Shown in pieces: positions 14,800 to 22,682 of a DNA stretch of 50,203 nucleotides (its first letter is position 1; the number at the start of each line of letters is the position of its first letter). Origin of the DNA: Nitrospirota bacterium (GTDB taxonomy: Bacteria > Nitrospirota > Nitrospiria > Nitrospirales > Nitrospiraceae); the NCBI GenBank assembly GCA_004296885.1, contig SCVN01000021.1, forward strand, positions 1 through 50,203, in the 5' to 3' direction. Under the pieces are notes generated by a model, which had not been told where the DNA came from, made no database searches, and saw only the letters and a program-made list of their open reading frames with translations. A program made the position numbers and the translations under genes.

Positions 14800-14827
14800 T
14801 TGTAATTACTTCCCGGAACGGTATAAT
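14800..14827 (+). promoter_or_regulatory. Predicted promoter of xre-immA (rightward)
   Basis: TTGTAA (14800-14805), 16-nt spacer, TATAAT (14822-14827). The start near 14834 gives a leader of about 70 nt to the XRE gene. Its -10 box is shared, base for base over five positions, with the -10 of the opposite promoter. Confidence 0.65.
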
Positions 14828-14851
14828 AGACAAACCAGCCTCGACTGTCAA
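14823..14851 (-). promoter_or_regulatory. Predicted promoter of the DUF2188-Ubl operon (leftward)
   Basis: On the minus strand: TTGACA (14851-14846), 17-nt spacer, TATTAT (14828-14823). The start near 14816 gives a leader of about 105 nt to the DUF2188 gene. It is convergently overlaid on the rightward promoter, so polymerase cannot occupy both at once. Confidence 0.7.
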
Positions 14852-14905
14852 CAAAATTAGGATATTTAATTCCCGTTGAAGGATATTCAGAGAAGGGAGA
14901 CAGTA

Positions 14906-15292
14906 ATGGATTTATTCGAATACGTCGCCAAGCGGCTCCGAGAGCTTAGGGCGTCTTACGGGGAAGCACCCGGAATATCCCAGGAGGTTTTAGCCAAGGA
15001 AATAAAGGTAACACCAAACACGATCTCTCGGTGGGAAACAGGCACGTATCGTCCTTCGCTCGAAGACCTGAACCAACTAGCTCGATTTTTTGGTGTATCT
15101 ATTTTAGAATTCTTTCCCCCCGAACAAGCGGTTCCTGACGAAGGTATTGCCGCATTGCTAAGAACAGCCAAGCAATTAAAACCTGAAGATCTTGATGAGC
15201 TCAGAAGATATGCCGAATTCCGTCGTGCTCGTAGTCTTTATCCGAGCGGATCGCGACCTCAAGCAGGACGCAAAAGGACAGAGGTGAAGTGA
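14906..15292 (+). CDS. XRE-family transcription regulator
   Basis: A 128-residue protein from ATG 14906 behind AGAAGGGAGA. The lambda-repressor-type HTH occupies residues 8-62 (ISQEVLAKEIKVTPNTISRW, with ETGTYRPSLEDL after it), followed by a short C-terminal segment with amphipathic helices (DLDELRRYAEFRRA). It overlaps the ImmA gene as GTGA. In phages and conjugative elements such repressors are inactivated by the paired ImmA peptidase on DNA damage or signalling. The divergent position over the Ubl promoter suggests it controls that operon as well as itself; this is inference. Confidence 0.9.
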   Translation: MDLFEYVAKRLRELRASYGEAPGISQEVLAKEIKVTPNTISRWETGTYRPSLEDLNQLARFFGVSILEFFPPEQAVPDEGIAALLRTAKQLKPEDLDELRRYAEFRRARSLYPSGSRPQAGRKRTEVK

Positions 15293-15924
15293 GCAGGTCT
15301 GCCTATTATGAACAGATGAAATCGCTTGCCCGCGAAGTCCGAAAACATCACGGCTTGACGACGCCTCGTGTTAGCAAGTCCGATATACGGACAATTTATC
15401 GAGGGTATGGTATTCGAATCGACCTATGGCCGTACAGCCTGAAGAACCTGCGAGGAGCGTACTTTAACGATGATCTAGGACCCACCGTGATGATTGCCCG
15501 AGATCTGCCCCTTGATCCCTACATTTTCACAATGGCGCACGAGTTAAAACATCACTTGGCAGATTCAGGTAAAACCATCCCATCGTACTGTGATCCCTCA
15601 AATGAAAGTGATCCAGTTGAAATTGGAGCTGAGGTTTTTGCGGCCGAACTAATATTCCCGGAAAACGACTTCGAAGCCTGGCTACTGGAAGCCCATGTTG
15701 CCAAGAGTAACTGCACACCAGATATCTTGATCAAAATGAAACGCGAAACAAGAACAACGCTTAGCTACACAGGCCTTGGCAAAAGAGCTGAACGCCTCGG
15801 ATATGCTCAGGCAGGGTCTCTCTCTGGAGTACGTTGGAAGAAATTGGAAGAACAGATCTACGGTGAACCAGAATACAAGAGAATCCAACGCTATCGACAA
15901 GCTTGTCTCAAGAGCCGTTCTTAG
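15289..15924 (+). CDS. ImmA/IrrE-family metallopeptidase
   Basis: A 211-residue protein starting at GTG 15289, translationally coupled to the XRE gene. MAHELKHHLADSG carries HExxH (His 84, Glu 85, His 88), and EIGAEVFAAELIFP provides the downstream glutamate and the typical FAAELL/IFP segment of ImmA/IrrE. Such enzymes cut a partner XRE repressor and release its promoters. The likely substrate is the adjacent XRE protein. What activates it is not visible. The pair may act as the switch of the defence cargo. Confidence 0.88.
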   Translation: MSRSAYYEQMKSLAREVRKHHGLTTPRVSKSDIRTIYRGYGIRIDLWPYSLKNLRGAYFNDDLGPTVMIARDLPLDPYIFTMAHELKHHLADSGKTIPSYCDPSNESDPVEIGAEVFAAELIFPENDFEAWLLEAHVAKSNCTPDILIKMKRETRTTLSYTGLGKRAERLGYAQAGSLSGVRWKKLEEQIYGEPEYKRIQRYRQACLKSRS

Positions 15925-15940
15925 GCACTGCGCCAAGCAT

Positions 15941-16516
15941 CTAAAAAGGGCAAGTCTCCCTAAGAAGAGCGATAGAATTTGAAACGTACGCAGTCAACCC
16001 CCTAAATCCCACCTGATAAGATCGGTTCTCATTTCTGCAAATATCACCAAGTGCCTTAAAAGCAGCAAGCGACCCCTTTTCTTTTAGGCGCGCCACGATT
16101 AAATAGATAGCTTCAGCCTGTAGCACCTGGGCAATGAACTCCTCCAGATACTCCCTGCCAGACATTCTACTTGAATGAGTTTTTTTATCTCTTCCTTCAA
16201 CTTCAGGAACAATACGTCCTAAAGAAAGCCCGGCTATGATCATTTGCTGGCCGGACTTTATCCGACTTTCAAACTTAATCCCAATTAAACATTCCGCAAT
16301 ACTATGATGTTCTATTAGGAAATAGGTGTGGCCATCTAAAGGGGAAAATCGCCTATCACCTGACTTTAGCTCATCTGAGAATGCATGTGTTGAAAGTCGC
16401 TCAAATGAAATTTGATCCAATGATGGAAGAGCAACTTCATTCATAAAACGCCTAAGTTCTATAGAGTCAATTTCGCGAACTAACACTTCTCGCTTACCTT
16501 TTTCTTGGCAACTCAT
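15941..16516 (-). CDS. Hypothetical protein (191 aa) near attR
   Basis: An unrecognised protein on the minus strand, convergent with xre-immA, with 16 nt between the stops. The composition is protein-like and low-GC like the rest of the cargo, with mixed helix and strand (HTYFLIEHHSIAECLIGIKF; EEFIAQVLQAEAIYLIVARL). No membrane segment, no clear catalytic motif. It ends the cargo, in the spot where islands often keep an accessory defence gene. No function should be assigned without a structure search. Confidence 0.65.
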   Translation of the reverse strand: MSCQEKGKREVLVREIDSIELRRFMNEVALPSLDQISFERLSTHAFSDELKSGDRRFSPLDGHTYFLIEHHSIAECLIGIKFESRIKSGQQMIIAGLSLGRIVPEVEGRDKKTHSSRMSGREYLEEFIAQVLQAEAIYLIVARLKEKGSLAAFKALGDICRNENRSYQVGFRGLTAYVSNSIALLRETCPF

Positions 16517-16693
16517 AGTCTCGTAACGCTTAAAAGCCCCATAGTGGCTGGTTCACCACCTAAGAGCAGACGCCTCAGAAAGCATAACCTCCTTGCTCCT
16601 GGGAATATACCGCGACTGTGCTAATTTTGTGCTTTTCTGGACCGAAAAGGGTCTAAACAGAGTGGAGCAAATGGAAGGCTAGGAAACGCCTAC

Positions 16694-16741
16694 CTCCGCA
16701 ATTGGCTCGATTTATGGGAGACCAGACCGCCAATTGCGGAG
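16694..16741. repeat. Perfect 13-bp inverted repeat near attR
   Basis: CTCCGCAATTGGC (16694-16706) and GCCAATTGCGGAG (16729-16741) flank 22 nt. There is no T-tract, so it is more likely a protein-binding site or structural element than a terminator. Confidence 0.5.
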
Positions 16742-16803
16742 TTTGAGACTTGGAAGTTTGGGGTGAGTGACGGGTTTCAAATCCTCAATCCACTGTAGAC
16801 AAA

Positions 16804-16822
16804 ATTGTGACTAAATTGTGAC
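16804..16822. repeat. Candidate integrase arm-type site, right copy
   Basis: ATTGTGACTAAATTGTGAC, identical to 817-835. It lies 135 bp inside attR. Two TTGTGAC heptamers are present. Confidence 0.5.
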
Positions 16823-16957
16823 GGAAGTCCTCATAAACCACCTGAACCAATGGTAGTCAAATGGAGACCATTGAAACTTACAAATGCCTAACAAGTTTAT
16901 AAAAAATGGGGAAACCAGGCGTTCTATCAGGCTATTGTCTTATACCGTCTTTTCGAG

Positions 16958-17002
16958 TTGCCAAGGCGAGGGTCGCGGGTTCAAATCCCGTTTCCCGCTC
17001 CA
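16958..17002 (+). repeat. attR: right 45-bp direct repeat (tRNA-Gly 3' fragment)
   Basis: Identical to 728-772. It includes only the anticodon loop to CCA part of tRNA-Gly and lacks an acceptor 5' strand and D arm, so it is not a functional tRNA gene. It marks the right end of the element. Confidence 0.93.
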
Positions 17003-17274
17003 TACCAAACTTCGTTTGATCCGCCTGCTTTGATCAAATGCAGGCGGAGTAGTACCTCATCCTTCAGTAGATTTTCCGCGCTTGGCGTGAACCGCTGGAC
17101 TTTTTATCGTTTGATCGCGATCGGTGGCCAGCGGAGAAAACCCTTAAGTTCATTCGAATCTGCCATTCGTTTGGTCCCGGCGCTTCGATCATATGCGCCA
17201 GGAGAGGTTTTCCCCTCAGTTTGGTTTTTCTTCCTGCCGCGGCTTGAACCGGGACCAGGGGTTTCTTCAGCGAA

Positions 17275-18225
17275 TCAGTGCTTCAAGGAAGCCGGCGAGA
17301 ATCTAACCTGCCATTCCTTGGCGAGCTTCTGGCCGTCGGCCAGCTGTTGAGCGGTCAGCTTTTTGGCGAACGTCTCCTGTGACCCCAGTGGATCTGCATA
17401 TCCTCCGAGTCGGGCCAGCGTGAGCCACAGGTAAGCCGACACGTTGTCTTGCGCGACCCCCTCGCCCTTGGCATACATCAGGCCCAGGTTGTGCTGGGCA
17501 TGGGGATCGCCTTGCTCCGCGGCCCTACGGTACCAGCGCACAGCCTCCTTGTCGTCCTGAGGCACCCCTTCTCCCTCGTCGTACATCAGGCCCAGGTTGT
17601 ACTGGGCATGGGGATCTCCCTGTTCTGCGGCTTTCTTGTACCAGCGGACCGCTTCCTTGTCGTCTTGAGAGACGCCTTCGCCCTTGTCGTAAGCCACGGC
17701 CAGGTTGAATTGGGCCTTGGCGAGTCCCTTGTCCGCTGCTTTGCGGTACCAGCGGACCGCCTCTTCCTGATTCTTGGGGACCCCGTCGCCTTCGTCATAC
17801 AGAACCCCGAGATTCAACTGGGCTTTCGTATCCCCTTGGTCTGCTGCCTTACGGTACCAGCGGGCCGCTTCGGTTGTATCTTTCGGGCCGCCTTGTCCGT
17901 TGGCGCACATCAATCCGAGATTATACTGAGCGGCAGCGGCCCCTTGCTCGGCCGATTTTTGAAACCAATGTCTCGCTTCCTTCTCGTTCCGTTCGGTCCC
18001 TTGGCCCTGGACGTACATGAGCCCCAGATTGTGCTGGGCCTCTGCGTCGCCTCCCTCGGCAGCCTGGCGAAACTCCACGAGAGCCGTCTGAAAGTCCCCA
18101 TGTTTGTAGGCGGTCAGCCCTTGGTTGAAATGGGTGCAGGCGGGCATAACCAGCATCACCACGAGCCATCCCGCCAGCCGAGCGGACGAAAAAGAGTTGT
18201 GCAAGAGCATCGAGACACCTCTCAT
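17275..18225 (-). CDS. Sel1-repeat lipoprotein
   Basis: A 316-residue protein. ATG 18225 overlaps the transglutaminase stop (ATGA), which decides the start; ATG 18210 is also possible. A signal segment ends in the lipobox VMPAC, so it is probably a lipoprotein. Then come about seven Sel1/TPR-like repeats of about 36 residues (AQYNLGLMYDEGEGVPQDDK, EAVRWYRRAAEQGDPHAQ), finishing with a short helical tail. Sel1 repeats form an alpha-solenoid for protein-protein contact. It is the last gene of the MoxR-DUF58-transglutaminase operon and may act as a scaffold for that envelope system. Confidence 0.88.
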   Translation of the reverse strand: MRGVSMLLHNSFSSARLAGWLVVMLVMPACTHFNQGLTAYKHGDFQTALVEFRQAAEGGDAEAQHNLGLMYVQGQGTERNEKEARHWFQKSAEQGAAAAQYNLGLMCANGQGGPKDTTEAARWYRKAADQGDTKAQLNLGVLYDEGDGVPKNQEEAVRWYRKAADKGLAKAQFNLAVAYDKGEGVSQDDKEAVRWYKKAAEQGDPHAQYNLGLMYDEGEGVPQDDKEAVRWYRRAAEQGDPHAQHNLGLMYAKGEGVAQDNVSAYLWLTLARLGGYADPLGSQETFAKKLTAQQLADGQKLAKEWQVRFSPASLKH

Positions 18226-20423
18226 GAGTTTCCCTGTTGCGCGGCGTTGCGTAACCCGTTCAACAGGGCTTCCGCCTGCTGCAACTCCTGCGGCGAGAGG
18301 GGGGCCTGCCCGAACCGAACTCGACAGTAGAGCTCGGTCAGCGGCGCGACATACAGGCCGGCATCCGACCAGTCCCTGATGACCATGCCGGCGAATTCGA
18401 CCGCCGTCGTGCCCGGTGCCTTGACGATCCCGCGCGCCGCCAACAGCTGCAACATCCGGCCGTAGAGGCGGACCACTGTGGCTTGCCGAACGGTGGGAAA
18501 CTCGGAAGGGCGGCTGTTGCGTCGGTGTTGTCTCCAGACCCATGTGGTGATGAGCAGGAGGAGCAGCAGGCCGCCTCCCCAAACGGCCGTCAACAGGTTC
18601 TCCGGCGAGAGCGCGAGTTGCCTGATCCAGTCCTGCAGATTCGCAGTCCATCGGTGAACGGTCGCGACGAGGCCCAGAGCCTGGCCCCGCACCTTCTCGC
18701 TCTGTTCCCGGATGCCTTGCGCCACCTTGATCTGGTCGCGGAGGCTGTACTGGATGATGAACCGGTCCCACTTTAGCCGGATGGAGTCGATGACCCGGCC
18801 CGCTCCCGCCCACAGTTGGTTCGAGGCGGCGGCAGGCACGCTGGGGGTGGGGTCGAAGGTTACCCAGCCGGAGCGGGGGAAATAGACCTCCACCCACGCG
18901 TGGGCGTCGCGCTGGCGGATCGTGTAGTAGCGTCCGAACCCGTTCCACTCGCCGGGCAGGAATCCGGTGACCAGGCGCGCGGGAATGCCCAGCGTGCGCA
19001 GCATCATCACCATGGCCGTGGCATAGTGTTCGCAGTAGCCGGTCTTGCGGGCAAAGAGAAACTCCTCAACGGGATGCACGGGCACCGTTGGGCCGACGTC
19101 CAGGCTGTATTGGTAGGCGCTGCGCAGGTGCCCTTCGATCGCGACGATCCGGTCATAGGGCGTGCGTGCCTGTGCGGTGACCTGTCGGGCCAATGTGCTG
19201 ACCCTGGGGCTCAGCTCGGGCATCTGGAGGTACTGGTCGGCGATCTCTTGCGGATACGAGGCGTTCCGGGCGATTCGCTCCTCGTCCTGTACGTGGTCGG
19301 GGAACGACCAGGCGCTGTACTGGAACCGGGTCATCGGCGTATAGGGCAGGGACAGGGCGTCCATCTCGTCGGCCCGGAGGAGATCGAAGGAACTCTTCAC
19401 GGACGAGACGAACGAGGCCGCGAACAATGTCGTCGTGTCCAAGGCTTCAATGAGAATGTCCTGCCTAAGGCCGGTCTGCCCCTCATGAGGAGTCTGGTCG
19501 GGGGCAACCTTGAACAGGCCGTCCGCGGTGCGCCAGACCAAGCGTCGAGAGGCCGAGCGTTTGGACCAGGAGCGCCCATTGTAGACGTCGAAGGCGGCGC
19601 CGCGGAAATAGATCCGCTCGGCCGCCGAGAGCGGTTCCGACCGTTCGGGGAACTCCACCCGCATGACGACGGTCTGGTCCAGCTTGATCGCGCCCATCGC
19701 GCCTAGGTCCACCTGTTCGGAAAAACCGGTGGTCCGGATTTGTTCTCCCCGATGCTTGTTAAAAAAACCGGCCCCGATACGCGGGGTCAGGAAAAAAATC
19801 GCCAGTGTGAGGCAGAACGCGCCGATGGCAATCCGGTTGGTGGTCCAGAAGAAACGGCTGGTGAGCGGCCCGGGTCTATGGACCGGGTCGACCGGCGTTC
19901 CTGACGCCGACGGCGCGGAGGCCAGCTCCTCGGCTTCGTTACGCAGGTGGTATAAGAGCAGGGTCCAGATGGTGGCTAGGAGAAAGACCACAAAGACGGC
20001 TGCATACCAGAGTTCCGTCGTGAGCGCGGCGGCCGAGAGTAGCTCGAGCAGGCTGATCGCATAGAGATGGAGGAAGTCTTTCCGTTCCTGCAGCGTCAAG
20101 AGCTTGCTGATCATCAGGAGGACCAGGAAGTGAATCCCGGCCGGCAGCAAGTCCATGGAGATCCACAGCCAGTCCGCCAGAAACCCGGCGAAGGCCGTGA
20201 GCAACAGAGCGTTCCAGGTTGGACGTGATAGTCGGAGCAGGGCCCCGGCCGAGGCCGACCCCTCGGGGTCCTTCCACGGAGCGATGGGCGTCAGGCTGGC
20301 GAGGAGGGCTGCGGCGCCGGCCACCAGTAGGGCGATAGGGAGTTCGCCGGTCAAGGCCAGCGCGGTGAAACCGGAGGCGGCAAGGATGGCGGAACTCAGT
20401 CGCAAGGCTTGGTCCGGTTTCAT
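18222..20423 (-). CDS. Transglutaminase-like membrane protein (DUF3488/DUF4129 type)
   Basis: A 733-residue protein from ATG 20423 (ATGA overlap with the DUF58 gene). It has an N-terminal set of membrane helices (residues about 10-170). An extracytoplasmic part ends in a transglutaminase-like core with TGYCEHYATAMVMMLRTLG (catalytic Cys), RDAHAWVEVYF (His) and GWVTFDPTP (Asp). A membrane helix (LLTAVWGGGLLLLLLITTW) and a C-terminal DUF4129-like domain follow. Such proteins sit with MoxR and DUF58 in many bacteria; the substrate is unknown. The triad looks intact. Confidence 0.9.
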   Translation of the reverse strand: MKPDQALRLSSAILAASGFTALALTGELPIALLVAGAAALLASLTPIAPWKDPEGSASAGALLRLSRPTWNALLLTAFAGFLADWLWISMDLLPAGIHFLVLLMISKLLTLQERKDFLHLYAISLLELLSAAALTTELWYAAVFVVFLLATIWTLLLYHLRNEAEELASAPSASGTPVDPVHRPGPLTSRFFWTTNRIAIGAFCLTLAIFFLTPRIGAGFFNKHRGEQIRTTGFSEQVDLGAMGAIKLDQTVVMRVEFPERSEPLSAAERIYFRGAAFDVYNGRSWSKRSASRRLVWRTADGLFKVAPDQTPHEGQTGLRQDILIEALDTTTLFAASFVSSVKSSFDLLRADEMDALSLPYTPMTRFQYSAWSFPDHVQDEERIARNASYPQEIADQYLQMPELSPRVSTLARQVTAQARTPYDRIVAIEGHLRSAYQYSLDVGPTVPVHPVEEFLFARKTGYCEHYATAMVMMLRTLGIPARLVTGFLPGEWNGFGRYYTIRQRDAHAWVEVYFPRSGWVTFDPTPSVPAAASNQLWAGAGRVIDSIRLKWDRFIIQYSLRDQIKVAQGIREQSEKVRGQALGLVATVHRWTANLQDWIRQLALSPENLLTAVWGGGLLLLLLITTWVWRQHRRNSRPSEFPTVRQATVVRLYGRMLQLLAARGIVKAPGTTAVEFAGMVIRDWSDAGLYVAPLTELYCRVRFGQAPLSPQELQQAEALLNGLRNAAQQGNS

Positions 20424-21529
20424 AGCGCCTCGGAGACCGTTACGACGCGGTTCACCTGCCCCTTTACGCGAGCCAATCGGGGATCGTCCCAGGGCAGCAC
20501 CAGCAGGGTCAGGTCCCCTTGCCCGGTCCGCTCGCCCAACGTCAGCCATGGGTCCGGCAACGCAGTGGACGTCAGGGTCGGGCTTGGCTGGCAGAGGGCC
20601 AGGGCGTGGAAAAGCCGGTGCAGATGCGCCTGTCCGGAATCGTGAGGGATCGCAATCGCTTCGAGGATGAGGCTGATCGCATAGCCCTGTTCGTGGAAAA
20701 AAGCCATGAGCGACGCCGTCAGCGCCACCGCCTTTTCGAATCGTGCAGGCTCCGTTTCCGGCACAGCGGTGGGGAGGGCCAACGTGACATGCCGTTGATC
20801 CTCCGCTTCCGTTTCCTTGACCATCAGCCGGGCCTGACGGGCCGAGGTTTTCCAGTGGATCGCGCGCGATTCGTCCCCGGCCTGGTATCCCCTGAGGTTA
20901 TAGAGGGCCACACCCGGTCCGCGGCGAGGGATGGACTGTTCATGCCCCAATGCCGTCAGGTCATGGACCAGGCTCTCCGGAAGCGGCCTGATTTCCGGGT
21001 ACACCACTAGCTCATCTTTCAGGGGCAGATTCGCGGCTTTCAAAAAGAGTCCGAAGGGAAACTTGGTGAGCAATTTGACCCCATCGAGGCGGTAGAGGCC
21101 CCGCTGGGAGATCAGGAGCGGATAGGACTGGATGGTCACGGCTTGCGGCGGCAGGTGGAGTAGGTGGATGCCCCGGTCGATGGCGGTCGAGCCGACCACG
21201 TCCATCACCCGCAGGGAGAACGTCGGCAGACGTGGTTTCCGATTTGCGATCGAGAACCCGCCGGTGGCCGGCCGGTTGGCGAAGACCTCCCGGGGCAAGA
21301 GCCGCTGAATCTCCAACTGCCGGAGACATTGCTCCGACAGGATCCCCGACATGACGATGAGGCTGAGCATCATCGCCAGCAGAAGGTATAGCAGGTTGTT
21401 CCCGGTGTTGATGGCCGCGACCCCGATGGCGAGCGTCAGCAGGACAAACCTGGTGCCGTCTTGGGTCAGGCGGATGGACCGGTAGCGATAGAGCCAGCGA
21501 AAGAACTCGCGGATTTTTTCGAAGCGCAT
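20420..21529 (-). CDS. DUF58 domain membrane protein
   Basis: A 369-residue protein. It has two N-terminal membrane helices (FVLLTLAIGVAAINTGNNLL and LLLAMMLSLIVMSGIL), then an extended domain and the DUF58 signature GVALYNLRGYQAGDESRAIHWKTSAR (positions about 215-240 in the chain). A von-Willebrand-like fold is expected for the C-terminal part. DUF58 proteins function with MoxR AAA ATPases and transglutaminase-like proteins. Stop overlaps the transglutaminase start. Confidence 0.9.
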   Translation of the reverse strand: MRFEKIREFFRWLYRYRSIRLTQDGTRFVLLTLAIGVAAINTGNNLLYLLLAMMLSLIVMSGILSEQCLRQLEIQRLLPREVFANRPATGGFSIANRKPRLPTFSLRVMDVVGSTAIDRGIHLLHLPPQAVTIQSYPLLISQRGLYRLDGVKLLTKFPFGLFLKAANLPLKDELVVYPEIRPLPESLVHDLTALGHEQSIPRRGPGVALYNLRGYQAGDESRAIHWKTSARQARLMVKETEAEDQRHVTLALPTAVPETEPARFEKAVALTASLMAFFHEQGYAISLILEAIAIPHDSGQAHLHRLFHALALCQPSPTLTSTALPDPWLTLGERTGQGDLTLLVLPWDDPRLARVKGQVNRVVTVSEAL

Positions 21530-21540
21530 CGAAGCTATCG

Positions 21541-21608
21541 GCTTTCAGCTATCAGCTTTCAGCAGGATCAGCCTCTTGTTTTCTGTGCTGATGGCTGATA
21601 GCTGACGG
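21541..21608. repeat. Dispersed intergenic palindrome
   Basis: TCAGCTATCAGC (21545-21556) and GCTGATAGCTGA (21594-21605) form a perfect 12-bp inverted repeat between the MoxR and DUF58 genes. A related sequence with GAGAGCTGATAGCT lies between mnmE and mnmG (about 47762-47825), so this looks like a dispersed REP-like family. Confidence 0.55.
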
Positions 21609-21613
21609 CCATT

Positions 21614-22564
21614 TCAGAGCGGCACCGGCACGGATTCCACGATCTCGCGGATGATGCGTTCCGCCTCTTCGAAGCGGTGGCCGCCCGCCCGTCCCGCGCT
21701 CTGGCCGGCGCTCACCATCACCCGGTGCGAGAGCACCACCGGCGCCAAGTCTTTGATGTCGTCGGGCAGGCAGTAATCCCGGTCCTTGAAGAGGGCGCGC
21801 GCTTTGGCCGCTTTGTGCAAGGCCATGGCCCCGCGGGTGCTGACCCCCAAACCAAGGAAGGAGCTCCGGCGCGTGGCCGCCACGATTGCCAGCAGGTAAT
21901 CGGCCAGGCTCTCGTCCAGGCGGACCTTCTCCGCCCGATGCTGCAGCTCCAGCACATCCTCTGCGGACAGCACGGCGCGCAATTCCTCGGCCGGATGACG
22001 GGCCTGTTGCCGATCCAGAATCTTTTTTTCCTCCGCCAGGTCCGGATAGCCGATTTGGATCCGCATCAGGAATCGGTCCAGTTGCGATTCGGGCAGGGGA
22101 AAGGTGCCGTGGTGCTCCATCGGGTTCTGGGTGGCGATGACCATGAACGGCTGGGGCAGGGAATGGGTTTGCCCCTCCACGGTGATCTGCGTATCGTTCA
22201 TGGCCTCCAGCAAACTGCTTTGGGTCTTGGGGGTCGTGCGATTGATCTCGTCCGCCAGCACGATATGGGCGAAGATCGGCCCTGGTTTGAACTCGAAGCG
22301 CTGCGACGACTGGTTGAAGATCGAGACGCCCAGGATATCGGAGGGCAGCAAATCGCTGGTGAACTGGATGCGTTTGAACGAACAGTCCAGCGAACGGGCC
22401 AGACTATGGGCCAACGTGGTCTTGCCGACGCCCGGCACATCTTCGATCAGCAGATGGCCGCGGGCCAGCAGGCAGATCACCGCCCGTTCCACCACCAGGG
22501 ACTTACCCCGGATGACTTGCTCGATATTGGCCTGGAGCGAGCGGATGGTCTTGCTGGTATCCAT
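21614..22564 (-). CDS. MoxR-family AAA+ ATPase
   Basis: A 316-residue AAA+ ATPase of normal MoxR length. Walker A GVPGVGKTTLAHSL, Walker B IVLADEINRTTPKTQSSLLEAM, sensor 1 VIATQNPMEHHGTFPLPESQ, and a helical lid. MoxR ATPases act as chaperones or metal-insertion factors for von-Willebrand-type partners; here the DUF58 protein is the expected partner. It is the first gene of the four-gene leftward operon. Confidence 0.93.
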   Translation of the reverse strand: MDTSKTIRSLQANIEQVIRGKSLVVERAVICLLARGHLLIEDVPGVGKTTLAHSLARSLDCSFKRIQFTSDLLPSDILGVSIFNQSSQRFEFKPGPIFAHIVLADEINRTTPKTQSSLLEAMNDTQITVEGQTHSLPQPFMVIATQNPMEHHGTFPLPESQLDRFLMRIQIGYPDLAEEKKILDRQQARHPAEELRAVLSAEDVLELQHRAEKVRLDESLADYLLAIVAATRRSSFLGLGVSTRGAMALHKAAKARALFKDRDYCLPDDIKDLAPVVLSHRVMVSAGQSAGRAGGHRFEEAERIIREIVESVPVPL

Positions 22565-22654
22565 AAATGACTGTCGGATGGATTGTGGGTGGGAATGGTA
22601 AAAAGTCTAACAGAGGCCCCCCGGGCCGTCAATTTTCTCGCCGATTCTCACTGT

Positions 22655-22682
22655 TTATTGTGAGCTGGTTATTGTGAGCTGG
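22655..22682. repeat. 14-bp tandem duplication at the end of a gene
   Basis: TTATTGTGAGCTGG occurs twice in a row (22655-22668 and 22669-22682). The second copy encodes the end and stop codon of the leftward methyltransferase-like gene. It looks like a recent replication-slippage event. Confidence 0.8.

Larger units (their letters stand above)
16517..16957. other. Non-coding right end of the element with inverted repeats
   Basis: No gene is supported. It holds CTTTTC/GAAAAG (16632-16649), a perfect 13-bp inverted repeat at 16694-16706 and 16729-16741, and CAATGGT/ACCATTG (about 16848-16873). It also holds the 19-bp copy (16804-16822) of the sequence found near attL. The density of repeats beside attR suggests an integrase/excisionase assembly region. 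Confidence 0.45.
728..17002. mobile_element. Integrated element: inovirus-like prophage plus defence cargo in tRNA-Gly
   Basis: This 16.3-kb unit is bounded by a perfect 45-bp direct repeat of the tRNA-Gly 3' half, with a tyrosine integrase and excisionase-like gene just inside the left end. The left half (751-8508) carries filamentous-phage-type genes (Rep, Zot, coat-like and small membrane proteins). The right half (9364-16516) carries restriction-modification, a ubiquitin-like conjugation operon and an XRE/ImmA pair. The right half is visibly more AT-rich than the phage half and the chromosome, so the two halves probably have different histories. No other copy of the repeat lies between the halves, so by sequence they form one unit. 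Confidence 0.9.

Noticed and set aside
16958..17002. Second tRNA-Gly gene at attR
   Set aside because: Only the 3' half is present. The upstream 30 bases cannot form an acceptor 5' strand or D arm, so it is an att fragment.
17449..18330. 293-codon frame opposite the Sel1 gene
   Set aside because: Its internal repetition mirrors the Sel1 repeats on the other strand.
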